This document shows positions 51,137 to 61,029 of a stretch of DNA of 64,000 nt, piece after piece. Under the pieces are notes generated by a model. It ran no database searches. It saw only the letters and a list, made by a program, of their open reading frames with translations, and was not told where the DNA came from. The stretch is from the NCBI GenBank assembly GCA_050945135.1, contig JBMNSJ010000001.1:42339-106338 (forward strand), read 5' to 3'. The position numbers and the translations under genes are program-made. The stretch's first letter is position 1. Each line of letters starts with the position of its first letter. Origin of the DNA: WRIS01 sp050945135 (GTDB lineage: Bacteria > Actinomycetota > Coriobacteriia > Coriobacteriales > Eggerthellaceae).

Positions 51137-51599
51137 CTTTCACACGGTGCCCCAAGTTTTATTAACGTGTGCGGGGATACGTCATTGCAAGTAGCAACAG
51201 TTTGTAAGCATACACGAAATCCGTTCAGCACAACATATGATTCTTGGATGTCTTCGGGCTTCCTTCACATTTCACTGTGTATTCAATATGAAGACTCCGT
51301 ACGGATTCAGAGATAATTCAGCGAGGATTCAATGAAATACTGCTCGATATGCAACTATCACGTACCCTACTTAATAAGGAAGCCGTCGAATCACGGAACT
51401 CAAAACACCAGCATTCGACCCTCCAAGACGCATATAATCGTAGTATTTCAACACAGCACCGGCGGCGACCGTATTAAAAGCAAGAAAGCATCGAGCCTGT
51501 CTTGCTTCGCTTTTGGAAGTTTTTCTAACGAGATCAACCAAGACCTTGCCAGTCTCTGGTCTTCAAATCCCCTATCAAGCGAAACCTGCCCAACATGTA
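51137..51599. other. 463-bp stretch without a supported gene
   Basis: Between topA (start side) and the histidine kinase (end side). A plus-strand open frame from an ATG at 51332 has a GAGG site (MKYCSICNYH...) but runs into the kinase gene and looks random. A minus-strand frame continuing past the kinase stop is also open for about 50 codons without a start. No RNA gene or terminator recognised; it should hold the topA promoter. Confidence 0.5.
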
Positions 51600-52970
51600 T
51601 TATTCGTTTAAGGGGAGCAGGACAAAAGTCTCAAAAGAATTGCCATCAATCTTTCGTTGAACCATTCCACCGTATGACTCCACTATCGAATCGATACGAG
51701 ACAATCCAATTCCGTGATCACCGCGCTTCTTTGAGCTTTTGAGTTTTTCGCCCGGCAAGAGCTTAAGAGGCGGCGTGCTATTCATTACATAGATACAAAC
51801 CTGATTGTTTACTTTCGTTATCTTAAACACAATCTTTCTCTGAGCATCGACATCCTCAACACGCTGGCACGCTTCGATTGCATTATCGATAAGGTTTCCA
51901 AAAAGAGAAGCTAATTCTACCGAAGTCATTTGCAGCGAAGAAAGATCGAGCGTCACTACAGACTCGAACTCAATCCCTTCTGCTTCTGCACGTGAAATCT
52001 TGGTATTTATAATTGCGTCGATAGCTTCGTTTCCGCTACTCACGCGAAAACTCATCTTTTTTGCGGCTCCTTTGAGCTCTTGTAGATATTCATCAAGACG
52101 AGCGTAGTTTTCAATACCAAGCAGTCCTTCTATGACGGTCAGATGATTCAGATAGTCGTGACGCCACTCGCGCGTTTCGTGGTAAAGCGCCTGCAATTCG
52201 CCATAATGCACTGCGGAGAGTTCTGCCCGCTGAATACGAGCCTGTTGTTCGAGGCTTTTTTCCGATTCGTCTGTCATATATTCATACAAGATAAAAACCG
52301 CGTAGTTTATTAAGGCTAGCGCAAGTGCTCCTAGAAATTGGAACATAGCAAAGGCATGATCAGCATCTGGCGCAATAAAAATACTATCAGCCCAGAACAG
52401 CAGCACTATGCATGAAAGTGCAGGAACTAACACGAGAACAAAGGTTACCAAAGGCGGCATTTCTGTTGCTCTTCTCCTTTTACGCACAAGAATGAAGCAG
52501 GTGATAAACATCATCACTGCTGTAAAAAGAGATATGAGCGTTTGAGCTGGCAATGAGAGTGTCCCTGTATAAACCGTGCCAAAAAACACAAGAGAAAAGG
52601 CAGATGTTGCCGTTTGAACAATGGCGAAAAATACCAAGATGACGAAGAGCCAGAATAGCTTGAGGAGATTTTTCCCTTCCCTGAAAACCAACAGGTATCC
52701 GTAAAGAATGGCCCCAAACGCTACTATGAGTAAGGAATTATAGAGTACGGGAAGTGTGGGTAATATCACTAAAGCCACGAGAAAGAGAAATACGGTAAGT
52801 GCAATACCGAAGGCATTTGCTGCACGCGATCGCTTTCTAGCGAATTTAGTATTTAAGACAAAAAGAATCGATGCGTAGGTAAGAATCGTTAAAGCTGCCG
52901 CAACGACCAAAAAGAAGTAGTCAGTTGCTACCAATTCCATTGGTGGCACAGTTGTATTATCGATAAACAC
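51600..52970 (-). CDS. LytS/AgrC-type sensor histidine kinase (GHKL)
   Basis: 456 residues. Six or seven hydrophobic helices to about residue 225, then a coiled segment, the phosphoacceptor box ETREWRHDYLNHLTVIEGLLGIENY (His about 270), and a GHKL ATPase: ASLFGNLIDNAIEACQRV (N box) and KKRGDHGIGLSRIDSIVESYGG (G box). This is the AgrC/NatK-like class that often senses peptides, but no agrB/agrD is nearby. Follows its response regulator by 40 bases. Confidence 0.9.
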   Translation of the reverse strand: MFIDNTTVPPMELVATDYFFLVVAAALTILTYASILFVLNTKFARKRSRAANAFGIALTVFLFLVALVILPTLPVLYNSLLIVAFGAILYGYLLVFREGKNLLKLFWLFVILVFFAIVQTATSAFSLVFFGTVYTGTLSLPAQTLISLFTAVMMFITCFILVRKRRRATEMPPLVTFVLVLVPALSCIVLLFWADSIFIAPDADHAFAMFQFLGALALALINYAVFILYEYMTDESEKSLEQQARIQRAELSAVHYGELQALYHETREWRHDYLNHLTVIEGLLGIENYARLDEYLQELKGAAKKMSFRVSSGNEAIDAIINTKISRAEAEGIEFESVVTLDLSSLQMTSVELASLFGNLIDNAIEACQRVEDVDAQRKIVFKITKVNNQVCIYVMNSTPPLKLLPGEKLKSSKKRGDHGIGLSRIDSIVESYGGMVQRKIDGNSFETFVLLPLNE

Positions 52971-53010
52971 TCACCCCTAAAAAAAACCCGCACTTCTCAC
53001 TGCTTTATAG

Positions 53011-53727
53011 CTACAACTTTTTCGTGTGATATTCAACAAATGCTGCGCTTGTTTCTCTCCAGCGGTTCCTGCTCACAGGTAAAACAGTTCCATCCTCAAA
53101 AGTGGCAGAACCCTTCTCGAGCCCACTCACAAAGTCGAGATTCACGATATAAGATCGATGCACTCGAACAAATTGCCCGAACTCCGCAAGCTCTGCCTCG
53201 GCATCTTCAATCTTTTTGCGAAATCGAAACTCACCTCTTGTCGTACGAACAGAGAGAGTATGAGCAAATGATTCAAGGTAGTATATTTCGCTATATTTAA
53301 TAGCAATATGCTTATCTCCCGTAACAATAAGAAAGGTGTTTTGCTTTTGCTGAGACAAAAGAGATTGAGCCTTATCAAGACATGCAAAGAGGTCCTTCTC
53401 AGAGACTGGCTTAACGAGATACTTCATGCCATTCACGTCGTAGCCGTCTAAAACAAACTCCATACTTGCCGTTGTAAACACAATCGGAGTATCAGGATCA
53501 ATCTTTCTAATAACGCGCGCCAACTCGAGACCGGTCATATTCTTTAGTCGAATATCCAAGAAAAGAATATCGAAAAGACCAGCTGAGGTCCACGAGAATA
53601 AACAACTTTCAGCACTGTCGAACTCGTGGATTTCGACATCTACTCCACGCATCTTCGACCATGTTTTTACATACTCCCGGAGTATGATAATTTGATTTTT
53701 ATCGTCTTCACAAATTGCGACTCTCAA
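53011..53727 (-). CDS. LytTR family response regulator
   Basis: 238 residues. Receiver domain MRVAICEDDKNQIIILREYV with acidic pair, phospho-Asp in DILFLDIRLKNMTGLELARVI (about 60), and TTAS/K motifs. LytTR domain from about 135: YSEIYYLESFAHTLSVRTTRGEFRFRKKIEDAEAELAEFGQFVRVHRSYIVNLDFVSGL. LytTR proteins bind pairs of 9-base direct repeats spaced to give a 21-base period. Partner of the kinase downstream; the surface-protein gene upstream is a likely target. Confidence 0.93.
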   Translation of the reverse strand: MRVAICEDDKNQIIILREYVKTWSKMRGVDVEIHEFDSAESCLFSWTSAGLFDILFLDIRLKNMTGLELARVIRKIDPDTPIVFTTASMEFVLDGYDVNGMKYLVKPVSEKDLFACLDKAQSLLSQQKQNTFLIVTGDKHIAIKYSEIYYLESFAHTLSVRTTRGEFRFRKKIEDAEAELAEFGQFVRVHRSYIVNLDFVSGLEKGSATFEDGTVLPVSRNRWRETSAAFVEYHTKKL

Positions 53728-53850
53728 CAGAACTCCTCACATTTACCCAAGCATGAGAATACGTAACCCCAATAGCTCTGTCTCGGTTGTGGGTGAATAA
53801 AACTACAGACCCTTCGATTCTTTTAACCTCACTATTGTATATCAGGGATA

Positions 53851-53884
53851 GATAAGGAGCCGCTTTCTTTTTTGGCCCCTTATC
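53851..53884. terminator. Hairpin terminator downstream of the surface-protein gene
   Basis: GATAAGG-A-GCC and GGC-C-CCTTATC pair with one mismatch (loop of about 12), 41 bases past the surface-protein stop. The T-run is on the plus-strand side, so action on the minus-strand transcript is only probable. Confidence 0.5.
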
Positions 53885-53924
53885 TTTTCCAAACGCTCTT
53901 TCTACCTAAGCAAAACCCTCATCA

Positions 53925-56900
53925 CTATTCTTTGGCTTTTCGACGAACAATCAACGTGATTAAAAGCACAGCGAGAGCCAAGATTCCAAAGACAGCAAAC
54001 ACCATTGCGCTGATTGAATCCCCTGCCTTTAACAAGCCCGTTGCTGCTTTTGCTTGTGCCTTAGTATCGGGGCTTGCAGGGCTCTCTTCTCCTGCTTGGG
54101 GTGTCCATGCGGCATAGGCGTACACGGTGTAATGAGGAGCGGTCCCTGAATAATCTTCAAGCGCGGGTCCAGCTAAGGGATTCGAGCTCGTAGCGTGGCT
54201 CAGCGTATCTCCTGGTTTGTAGGTAAAACCAGCGTCTTGCGTCTGCCAATGGGAGAAATCATGTCCCTCTTTGACCATGGTGTTGCAATCAGAAACCGTG
54301 AGAGTTTGACCTATCTTATATACGGTGGGATCTACGGGCAGCTCGCCACCTGTATATTGGTTGCATCGATACACGATTTGATACGTACACAGATCATAGT
54401 AGAGGTTAAGAACGAGGCCGCCATTCTCGTCGACCGTGCCCGTGACAACATGATTCGGATGAGCTTCGTTAAACATAAAGTACTCGTAGTCCTTTGCTTG
54501 TGCAGTCACAGAAGCATTCTTCGCAGCCGAAAGCGTTTCGGTATCTGCAAGCTCATAGTCTCCCTCTAAAGTCTCCTTATAGTGGTTGACGGTATAACCC
54601 GCCAAGCCCGAGACAAAAACCCAAGAGCCTGTAAAAGTGACATCCCCACTCCCGACAGTAACCGTGTCTTTATCCCATTCTACAAAGGTCCACGTTCCTT
54701 GATTGAGCGCATCAACATATTCTGTTGCTGTCGGAGCGGCAGCGTTGACTAGAGTGCTTTTTGCATAGCCATTGGTTGCTGCAGGTAGATAGTTCTTAAT
54801 CTCACTAGGAAGCTCAATTCCAGGTGTTGCACTAACAAAGACGTATTCGACTACCCCTCGATACAGCTCAGGCTGATTACTTGCTTCAAGAATTGGTGCA
54901 TTTTCTTCATCGATTGTCTTAAGGCTGTTGTTGGTAGGAAGAATTGCATCGTAGCTTTCTTGGCTAAGATAGTCAGCCTTTAATGCGACGTCAATCGTGA
55001 GCTCATGAACAATACCCTTTTTCTCTCCCGCGAGGTTCCAAGTAACCTTGTCTCCGTCAAGTTTATAGCTTCCCGCAGATGCAGAAATATTCGTTACATT
55101 GCCTGCTATATCAGCTGCCGCGAAATACTCACTGATGACATCTTCGACGGTAGTGCCCATCTGCGTGACACTTCGCAAAATCAAATCACCCATGATAGTT
55201 TCAAATGCCTCAGTTGAGTTGGCAACATAGGCGCTTTGTCCATCATGTGAGATGGCTTTTAAAGCAGCTTCTGCCTCTTCAGGTGAGCTGCTTTCGGAGC
55301 TGTCAACCTTATCAAGATCGTTAATGTAGAGGCCCATAGGGAAGAGGGTAATGCCCTTATCACGTAAGGTTTGAGCTGCACCCAATCCTTCATAGCCAGC
55401 GTTTGGGACACCATCGCTCAAGAAAATAATTACGGCTTCGCGCTCCGCCTTCTCCGCATCGGTGCGCGCGTCAATCATATTGATTGCTTGTTCTATGCCT
55501 GTTGCGTAGCGCGTTCCTCCAGAAGCGTGAGGATTCTGCGTAAAGTTTGCCTTCAAATCACTTGCCGAGGTGCTAAAGCCGCCTGAATTCCAGTTCGTGG
55601 ACTCTGCACCTTGTCCTGCATCAGCACTAAAACCTACCATGCCTAGACGGACATCGTATCCCTGACTGTTTGCGCCCAGCAATTCGTCAATTGCATCATT
55701 CATGATGTCTTCCATTAAAAAGATACGGGGATATTCGTAGCTCACTCCGTCCTTTTCCACTCCTGCAGACCAGGTCATTGACCCACTGTAATCAAGAACA
55801 AAGACGACATCTAGCTCTGGAGATGTTTGTAATTGCTCACCATACTCAATGGTTATTTGAGCTTCACTGAGGGTAGAATTGGTCCAGCGAGCAGACTTTC
55901 CAAGAGCCAATTCACCATTATTGCTGGTTTCTACACCAGAAAAATCGTTATCTAAAAATACGTCTTCACCAGGAAGGTCAGGAAAAGTTACGTCTACTTC
56001 GGCTAGCTTCTGCCTCTGAAAACCGTCAGCACCGAAAAGCCGAAAGAAGGCTTCGTCTCCGATAGTTGTAACGCTATCAGGAATGATTACCGTTCCGGTA
56101 ACACCACCCATCTCCACAAAAGTCCGATCCCCTATATAGGTAAGACCATCAGGGAATACGAGGTTTGAATTGCTTGGATTAATCTTTGCATAGGCAAAGG
56201 CATTATCGCCGATATAGCCTAAGTTAGAACCAAAATTCAAATCAAACTGCGAGCCACATTTGTCAAAAGCATAATCACCAATATTTTCAATGCTGCTTGG
56301 CAACCATACTTCTACAGGAGTACCACTAAAGCCCGTTGCGCTAATTCCACCACGAGTATCTCCTGAGAATGCGTAATCACCAACCGTCTTTAAGCCGCTC
56401 GTAAGAACAAGTTGATAATTTAGTGCGCCCGTTCCATTCGCTATCGAACAGCTATAAAACGCGTATTCACCAATTTCTTCTAAAGCACCTGTTGCTGGAA
56501 AAGTTAGCACTTCTGCTTTTGCGTCACGAAACGCGTTATCTCCGATTGAAACAACTGTCTCAGATATTCGTATTCGGGTACAGGGAACATGCACGCCCTT
56601 CGTCTCATCAAAATTAAAGTTATCAGCAATCGCTACCAGCGTATAGGTACCCCCATTTCCGCTGGAAAGCTCATCGGTAAGGGTAATTTGACCATCTTCA
56701 GGAAACATAGCCGTCCAGGCAGAACCACTCGCTTGCGTTGGGTAGTCGAAGCCAACTGCGATGCAGGTACCATCGTCATAAAGGTCGTAGAGAATGGCGT
56801 TTCTCGTTCCCGATGAACCTTGCCCGATCTTTCCTCCAGCGAGTGGAGCAAGCTCATCGCTGGCAACATCGCTTTGGGAGAGTACTTCGTTGGTCGCTAG

Positions 56901-57208
56901 AACCGCCTCTTTCTTCGAGTCAGGGTTTACGGCTGAAAGCTCGTCTGCCGGACTCACGTCTCCTTCAGTTTTGCTTTGATCAATAATTTCACTAAGATTC
57001 TCATCGAGTTTGGATGAGCCTTCTTTTCCGACTCTACCAACTGTTCTACGGGTAGTGATTCTTTCTCATCACCCTGGCCTGAAACCTCCGCAAAAGCTAA
57101 AGCCCCGGGCGTAAACGCTAAACTCATCGAAAGCGCCAGCGTCAAAAAAAGAAGAAGAAATACCTCAACTCCTCTATGCGCGATTCCTTGTGTTGTTCTT
57201 TTCACCAT
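53925..57208 (-). pseudogene. Large VWA/leucine-rich-repeat surface protein, frameshifted near the N-terminus
   Basis: The signal peptide is in one frame (ATG at 57208 with GGAAGGAG; hydrophobic VFLLLFLTLALSMSLAFTPGALAFA) and the rest in the -1 frame. One base missing from the A-run at 57024-57027 restores a smooth protein (ESEKEGSSKLDENLSEII). The main part (GTG at 56957 to 53925, 1010 residues) has BspA-like LRR_5 repeats (about 120-330; SIGDNAF, IGDYAF), a VWA domain with MIDAS DYSGSM and SDGVPN (about 380-600), MucBP/InlB-type repeats and a C-terminal helix before RRKAKE. LLKAGD precedes the helix in place of LPxTGD. Adhesin-like. May be phase variation, programmed frameshift, decay or a sequencing error. 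Confidence 0.8.
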
Positions 57209-57615
57209 GCTCTCCTTCCGGCGCACCATCTACGTCTATATACGCCTACTTACGAGACTCAGCCCATAGAGTGAAACCCACCGAATCTTCTTTCAAACAT
57301 ATCTAAGTACGTAAGACGCGCTCTTGATTGCAGCAATACCGCAAATCAGAGGCCTAGAATGAGCGTTCTGCTGCCCTTTCAAAGAAACAAGAGTTCTTTG
57401 ATGTTGTTCGGCCTGCCACCAAACCCCTAAACCCAGTGCGTCATACTACTTTATGAATCCACTACGATACTGATATTTGTGCTGTTCGTGGGCGTTTTGG
57501 CATAAGCCGTCATGCGGTGCTTTCTAAACCCTTTCATGCCACCAGAGAACACATTCATGCCATCAGCAAGAGAGGAAGTGGTATAGATTTTTATTTGATG
57601 GTTCTGTACAAAAAA
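57209..57615. other. Upstream region of the surface-protein gene
   Basis: 407 bases without a gene. It holds a hairpin TCAAAGAA/TTCTTTGA (57379-57386/57394-57401) and the direct repeats described separately. It separates the surface gene from the end of the amino acid transporter operon. Confidence 0.5.
57533..57566. promoter_or_regulatory. Direct repeats with 21-bp period (candidate LytTR site)
   Basis: TTCATGCCACCAG at 57533 and TTCATGCCATCAG at 57554 repeat with a 21-base period; a shorter TCATGC copy is at 57510. LytTR regulators bind 9-base repeats at this period. About 330 bases upstream of the surface-protein start. Confidence 0.4.
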
Positions 57616-58269
57616 CTAGTCAAGGCGCACTGCATTAATACGCTTTTGGTAAGCGCGTACCGCTTGCGAAAGCGAGAAGCACACAATGAAATACATAAGT
57701 GCCATAATCCCAAAAATCATAAAAATCTGTTCGGTTGAATTATAGCTATTCATTAAAATCATGCCGCGACCCATCAGCTCTTGCAAGGCCATCGCACCCC
57801 ACAAAAAGCTCGTATCTTTGATAGTAGTTACGAACTGGGACAGAAGCGCCGGAATCATGTTTCTAAGAGCCTGCGGCAAGATAATATGGAGGTAGGTTTG
57901 AACAGTGGTGAAGCCTTGGCTTTTTGCCGCTTCATATTGTCCGAAAGGAACACTGGCGAGTCCTCCACGCACAATCTCAGCGATGCTGGCACTCGTAAAG
58001 AGAGTGAAGGCAAGCACAGCAGCTGGAATAGGTGGAAGTTGCGCCACAAAGAAGGTGAACATAATCCATAACAGCAAAGGTGTATTCTTAAATATCTCGA
58101 TATAGACCGTTGCCACACCAGACAGCAAGCGATTTGTAGATGTTCTGAGTATAGAAATAAAGGTGCCAAACACAATTGAGCACAAGATTGCCGCAGCAGA
58201 GATTAAGAGCGTCATTCCAAGACCTTGAAGCAAGAATTGTAAGTTAATCCACGTAAATAATTCTGCCAT
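57616..58269 (-). CDS. Polar amino acid ABC transporter permease
   Basis: 217 residues with five helices of the HisM/GlnP type: LLQGLGMTLLISAAAILCSIVFGTFISILRTS, IEIFKNTPLLLWIMFTFF, and the EAA loop YEAAKSQGFTTVQTYLHIILPQALRNMIPALLSQ (about residues 110-145). Last gene of the ATPase-binding protein-permease-permease operon. Confidence 0.92.
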   Translation of the reverse strand: MAELFTWINLQFLLQGLGMTLLISAAAILCSIVFGTFISILRTSTNRLLSGVATVYIEIFKNTPLLLWIMFTFFVAQLPPIPAAVLAFTLFTSASIAEIVRGGLASVPFGQYEAAKSQGFTTVQTYLHIILPQALRNMIPALLSQFVTTIKDTSFLWGAMALQELMGRGMILMNSYNSTEQIFMIFGIMALMYFIVCFSLSQAVRAYQKRINAVRLD

Positions 58270-58278
58270 TGCTACTTC

Positions 58279-59415
58279 TCACCCCCCTTTTTCGGGGTTT
58301 GACTCGTCTGAAGCCTCAATCTCATCGGTGCCCGCATTTTCCGAATCGATAAGGTGTTTGGATTCTGCATCTGCGGCGCTACGTCTTTGTGTTTTCGTAC
58401 TCGCAAACTTAGAACTCTGCGAAGCGGCAGGCTGAATCCCGTCATAGTGATCTTCTGTGTGTCGATTAGCTTCCTTTCCGATTTGATCGGCAATAAGGGA
58501 GGCTCTCTTTCCTTTCATCGAGTAATGTACCTGCTCTTTTTCTGCTTCCTCAGGATTTAAATGGTGAAGCGGATGTCGGGGTGACGGAACCTCAGGTGCT
58601 GGAGCAATCTCGCTGGTATAGTTCATAACCTGAATACCCGCTGCCATGCTTTCTGCCGCAGCGCGTCCCGTAATATCGTGGCTTCCTGGAGTTACTTCTA
58701 CAGCATCTTTTTCTAGGCTTTCTTTGGCATCGCCGGTTGCAACATGGCGGTTTGAGAGCATGCGCTTCTCCAGGCGAAGCGCCAAACGAGATAGAGGGAA
58801 GCAAATGATGAAATACAGTAGAGCAGCAACTACATATACCGGTCCGTAATAGCTGGTAGTTCCCGCAAACGAGTTTGAGAAATACATAAGCTCCCCGCCT
58901 GCTATGAGGGCAAGAACTGAAGTGTTTTTGATAAGATTTGCGGCTTGTACGGCCAAGGGAGGCAAGATGATTCGCATGGCTTGGGGCAAAATTACAACAA
59001 GCATCATCTGCCAATAACTAAAGCCCTGACTCCTTGCCGCTTCATACTGACCCCGATGAATAGAACCCACTCCGCTGCGTACTACCTCAGAAATATATCC
59101 ACCATGATAAATTCCAATCGCAAGAACGCCGATAACAAAGGTGCTTAAACGCAAACCGAGCAAAGGAAATATTGCATAGAATATAAAGACCTGCAGAAGC
59201 AAGGGCACATTTTGCACGATTTCGACGTATGCACGAGTAAGGGCACGTAAAACAGTAAAACGTGAGACCGAGATGAGACCAAACACGGTTCCAAGTACAA
59301 GTGCAATTAGCAGCGCAAGGACAGAAATTGCAATCGTTGTTCCAAAAGCAGAAACAATCTCTGGCCATTGATTAAAAAGGGCTTCCCACTTGTAAGGGGC
59401 AAAGGCATCAAACAT
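58279..59415 (-). CDS. Polar amino acid ABC transporter permease with long C-terminal extension
   Basis: 378 residues. The first 225 are a HisQ/GlnP-type permease (TTIAISVLALLIALVLGTVFGLISVSR, VEIVQNVPLLLQVFIFYAIFPLLG, EAA loop YEAARSQGFSYWQMMLVVILPQAMRIILPPLAVQ). The remaining 150 residues (from about VATGDAKESLEKD) are hydrophilic, rich in Ser, Glu, Ala and His, and appear disordered; ordinary permeases end near residue 225. Overlaps the binding-protein gene by 8 bases. Confidence 0.9.
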   Translation of the reverse strand: MFDAFAPYKWEALFNQWPEIVSAFGTTIAISVLALLIALVLGTVFGLISVSRFTVLRALTRAYVEIVQNVPLLLQVFIFYAIFPLLGLRLSTFVIGVLAIGIYHGGYISEVVRSGVGSIHRGQYEAARSQGFSYWQMMLVVILPQAMRIILPPLAVQAANLIKNTSVLALIAGGELMYFSNSFAGTTSYYGPVYVVAALLYFIICFPLSRLALRLEKRMLSNRHVATGDAKESLEKDAVEVTPGSHDITGRAAAESMAAGIQVMNYTSEIAPAPEVPSPRHPLHHLNPEEAEKEQVHYSMKGKRASLIADQIGKEANRHTEDHYDGIQPAASQSSKFASTKTQRRSAADAESKHLIDSENAGTDEIEASDESNPEKGG

Positions 59416-60202
59416 ACTGAGTCAGCCCCCACGTTTTCTCAAGTGCGGCTAAGGTTCCGTCAGTTTTCATATCTCCTATAGCAGTATCAATTTGCTGCGC
59501 GAGCTCTGTATTATCTTTTTTGCATGCCACTCCATAGTCTTGTGGAGCTAGTTGTACATCCAAAAACATCGTCGAATCATCTTGGTAGCCCATCAAGATA
59601 GAACGATCGACCGAAAAAGCATCTACGCGCCCAGTAACAAGGGCAATTTTTATCTCTGGGTAGGTGGCATACTCGGCAAATTCCATAGTGATGCCGATTT
59701 CATCTCCAGCAGATCCGAGCTTTTCTCGCGTGGTAGCACTTACCGCCACCCCAATAACTTTTCCGTCCAAATCAGAGAGCTCTTTGATACCGGAGTCTTT
59801 TTTCACCAAGATTCCAATGTAATCAGTAAAGTAAGGCTGAGAAAAGTTGTAGCTCTTTTTGCGAGCCTCAGTGATAGTAAAGGTTGCAAGAGCCGCATCA
59901 AGAGTATTATTGTCGAGCATGACACCACGAGTACTCACGTTAACGCCCGTGACTTCAAGTTTATCTGGATCGCCCTTTAATCGCTTAGCCAGTTCATGCG
60001 CAACATCTACCTCAAACCCTTCAATTCTTCCTGTTTCAGGATCTTGATATCCAAACTTAGGCACATCGATTTTAGTCCCTACACGCAAGATATTTGGATT
60101 AGGAGCACAGGCAACAAAGGTACTTCCCATGAGCAAGCTTCCGGCTGATACAATACCTAGACCGACAAAGCCCCGTCGCGTTATCAGTTTTCCCTCGCCC
60201 AT
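59408..60202 (-). CDS. Amino acid ABC transporter binding lipoprotein (Tat-type signal)
   Basis: 264 residues, solute-binding family 3: RVGTKIDVPKFGYQDPETGRIEGFEVDVAHELAKRL, NTLDAALATFTITEARKKSYNFSQPYFTDYIGILVKK and GRVDAFSVDRSILMGY. Signal GKLITRRGFVGLGIVSAGSLLMGSTFVAC holds both a twin-arginine motif and a lipobox with Cys at about 32, suggesting Tat export then lipidation. Glutamine/glutamate is the likely substrate class (inference from family). Confidence 0.9.
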   Translation of the reverse strand: MGEGKLITRRGFVGLGIVSAGSLLMGSTFVACAPNPNILRVGTKIDVPKFGYQDPETGRIEGFEVDVAHELAKRLKGDPDKLEVTGVNVSTRGVMLDNNTLDAALATFTITEARKKSYNFSQPYFTDYIGILVKKDSGIKELSDLDGKVIGVAVSATTREKLGSAGDEIGITMEFAEYATYPEIKIALVTGRVDAFSVDRSILMGYQDDSTMFLDVQLAPQDYGVACKKDNTELAQQIDTAIGDMKTDGTLAALEKTWGLTQYV

Positions 60203-60211
60203 ATTGCCTGC

Positions 60212-60934
60212 CTACAGTATCTTGGATAGGAAGCTCTTTACACGCTCGTTATCCGTCTCGTCAAAGATGTAGTGAGGGCTTCCTTGATCAATCGCTAATC
60301 CGTTTTCCATAAACAAAACCTTATCGGCTGCTTCTCGAGCCAAGCCCATTTCGTGAGTAACCATCACAATGGTCATATTGGTTTCTGCAAGGTCTTTGAT
60401 TACGTCGAGGACCTCTTGTACCATCTCGGGATCAAGCGCGCTGGTGGGCTCATCAAGCAACATTATTTTTGGATGCATGTTGAGAGCTCGAGCAATAGCT
60501 ACTCGCTGTTGTTGACCTCCCGAAAGTTGATCGGGATATTTTTCCATCTTATCTTCAAGGCCAACACGCTGAAGATACTTTCGCCCATTTTCTTCGGCGC
60601 TTTGTTTATCAACTTTCAGAACCTTTATTGGGGCGAGCGTAACATTTTCAAGTACGGTTTTATGAGGGTAGAGGTTATAGCTCTGGAAAACCATTGCAAC
60701 TCGTTGAGCCAAATCTCGAGGCTTGATTTTCTTATCAGATAGATCGAGGCCATCAACAACAATGCTGCCGGAATCAGGTATTTCAAGCTGATTGATACAG
60801 CGAATAAGAACACTTTTCCCAGAACCAGAGGGCCCGATAATGACAACCTTCTCACCTGCTGCCACCTCAAGCGATACACCGCGCAAAGCTTCAACCTTGC
60901 CGAAGTTTTTAGCAATATTCTTTACAGATATCAT
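60212..60934 (-). CDS. Polar amino acid ABC transporter ATP-binding protein
   Basis: 240 residues, GlnQ/HisP type: Walker A IIGPSGSGKSVLIRCIN (about 31), Q-loop VFQSYNLYPHKTVLENV, signature LSGGQQQRVAIARALNMHP, Walker B IMLLDEPTSALDPEMV, switch MVTHEMGLARE. The ATG at 60934 with GAGG close upstream is chosen over an in-frame start at 60994. First gene of the operon. Confidence 0.94.
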   Translation of the reverse strand: MISVKNIAKNFGKVEALRGVSLEVAAGEKVVIIGPSGSGKSVLIRCINQLEIPDSGSIVVDGLDLSDKKIKPRDLAQRVAMVFQSYNLYPHKTVLENVTLAPIKVLKVDKQSAEENGRKYLQRVGLEDKMEKYPDQLSGGQQQRVAIARALNMHPKIMLLDEPTSALDPEMVQEVLDVIKDLAETNMTIVMVTHEMGLAREAADKVLFMENGLAIDQGSPHYIFDETDNERVKSFLSKIL

Positions 60935-61029
60935 AGCGCCTCGCTGCCCGAACCCCTCGAATACACCAACAATGACCAGCGGTAATAGTCCCACTTGGTC
61001 ATTCTAACATGAGGGATATAGGTGACTAA

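Noticed and set aside
51332..51742. 136-codon plus-strand open frame with a GAGG site and Cys-rich start
   Set aside because: It overlaps the histidine kinase end, and the protein is random-looking with no family features.
51600..53727. Complete agr-type quorum system
   Set aside because: Kinase and LytTR regulator fit, but no AgrB peptidase or AgrD-like peptide is present on either side.
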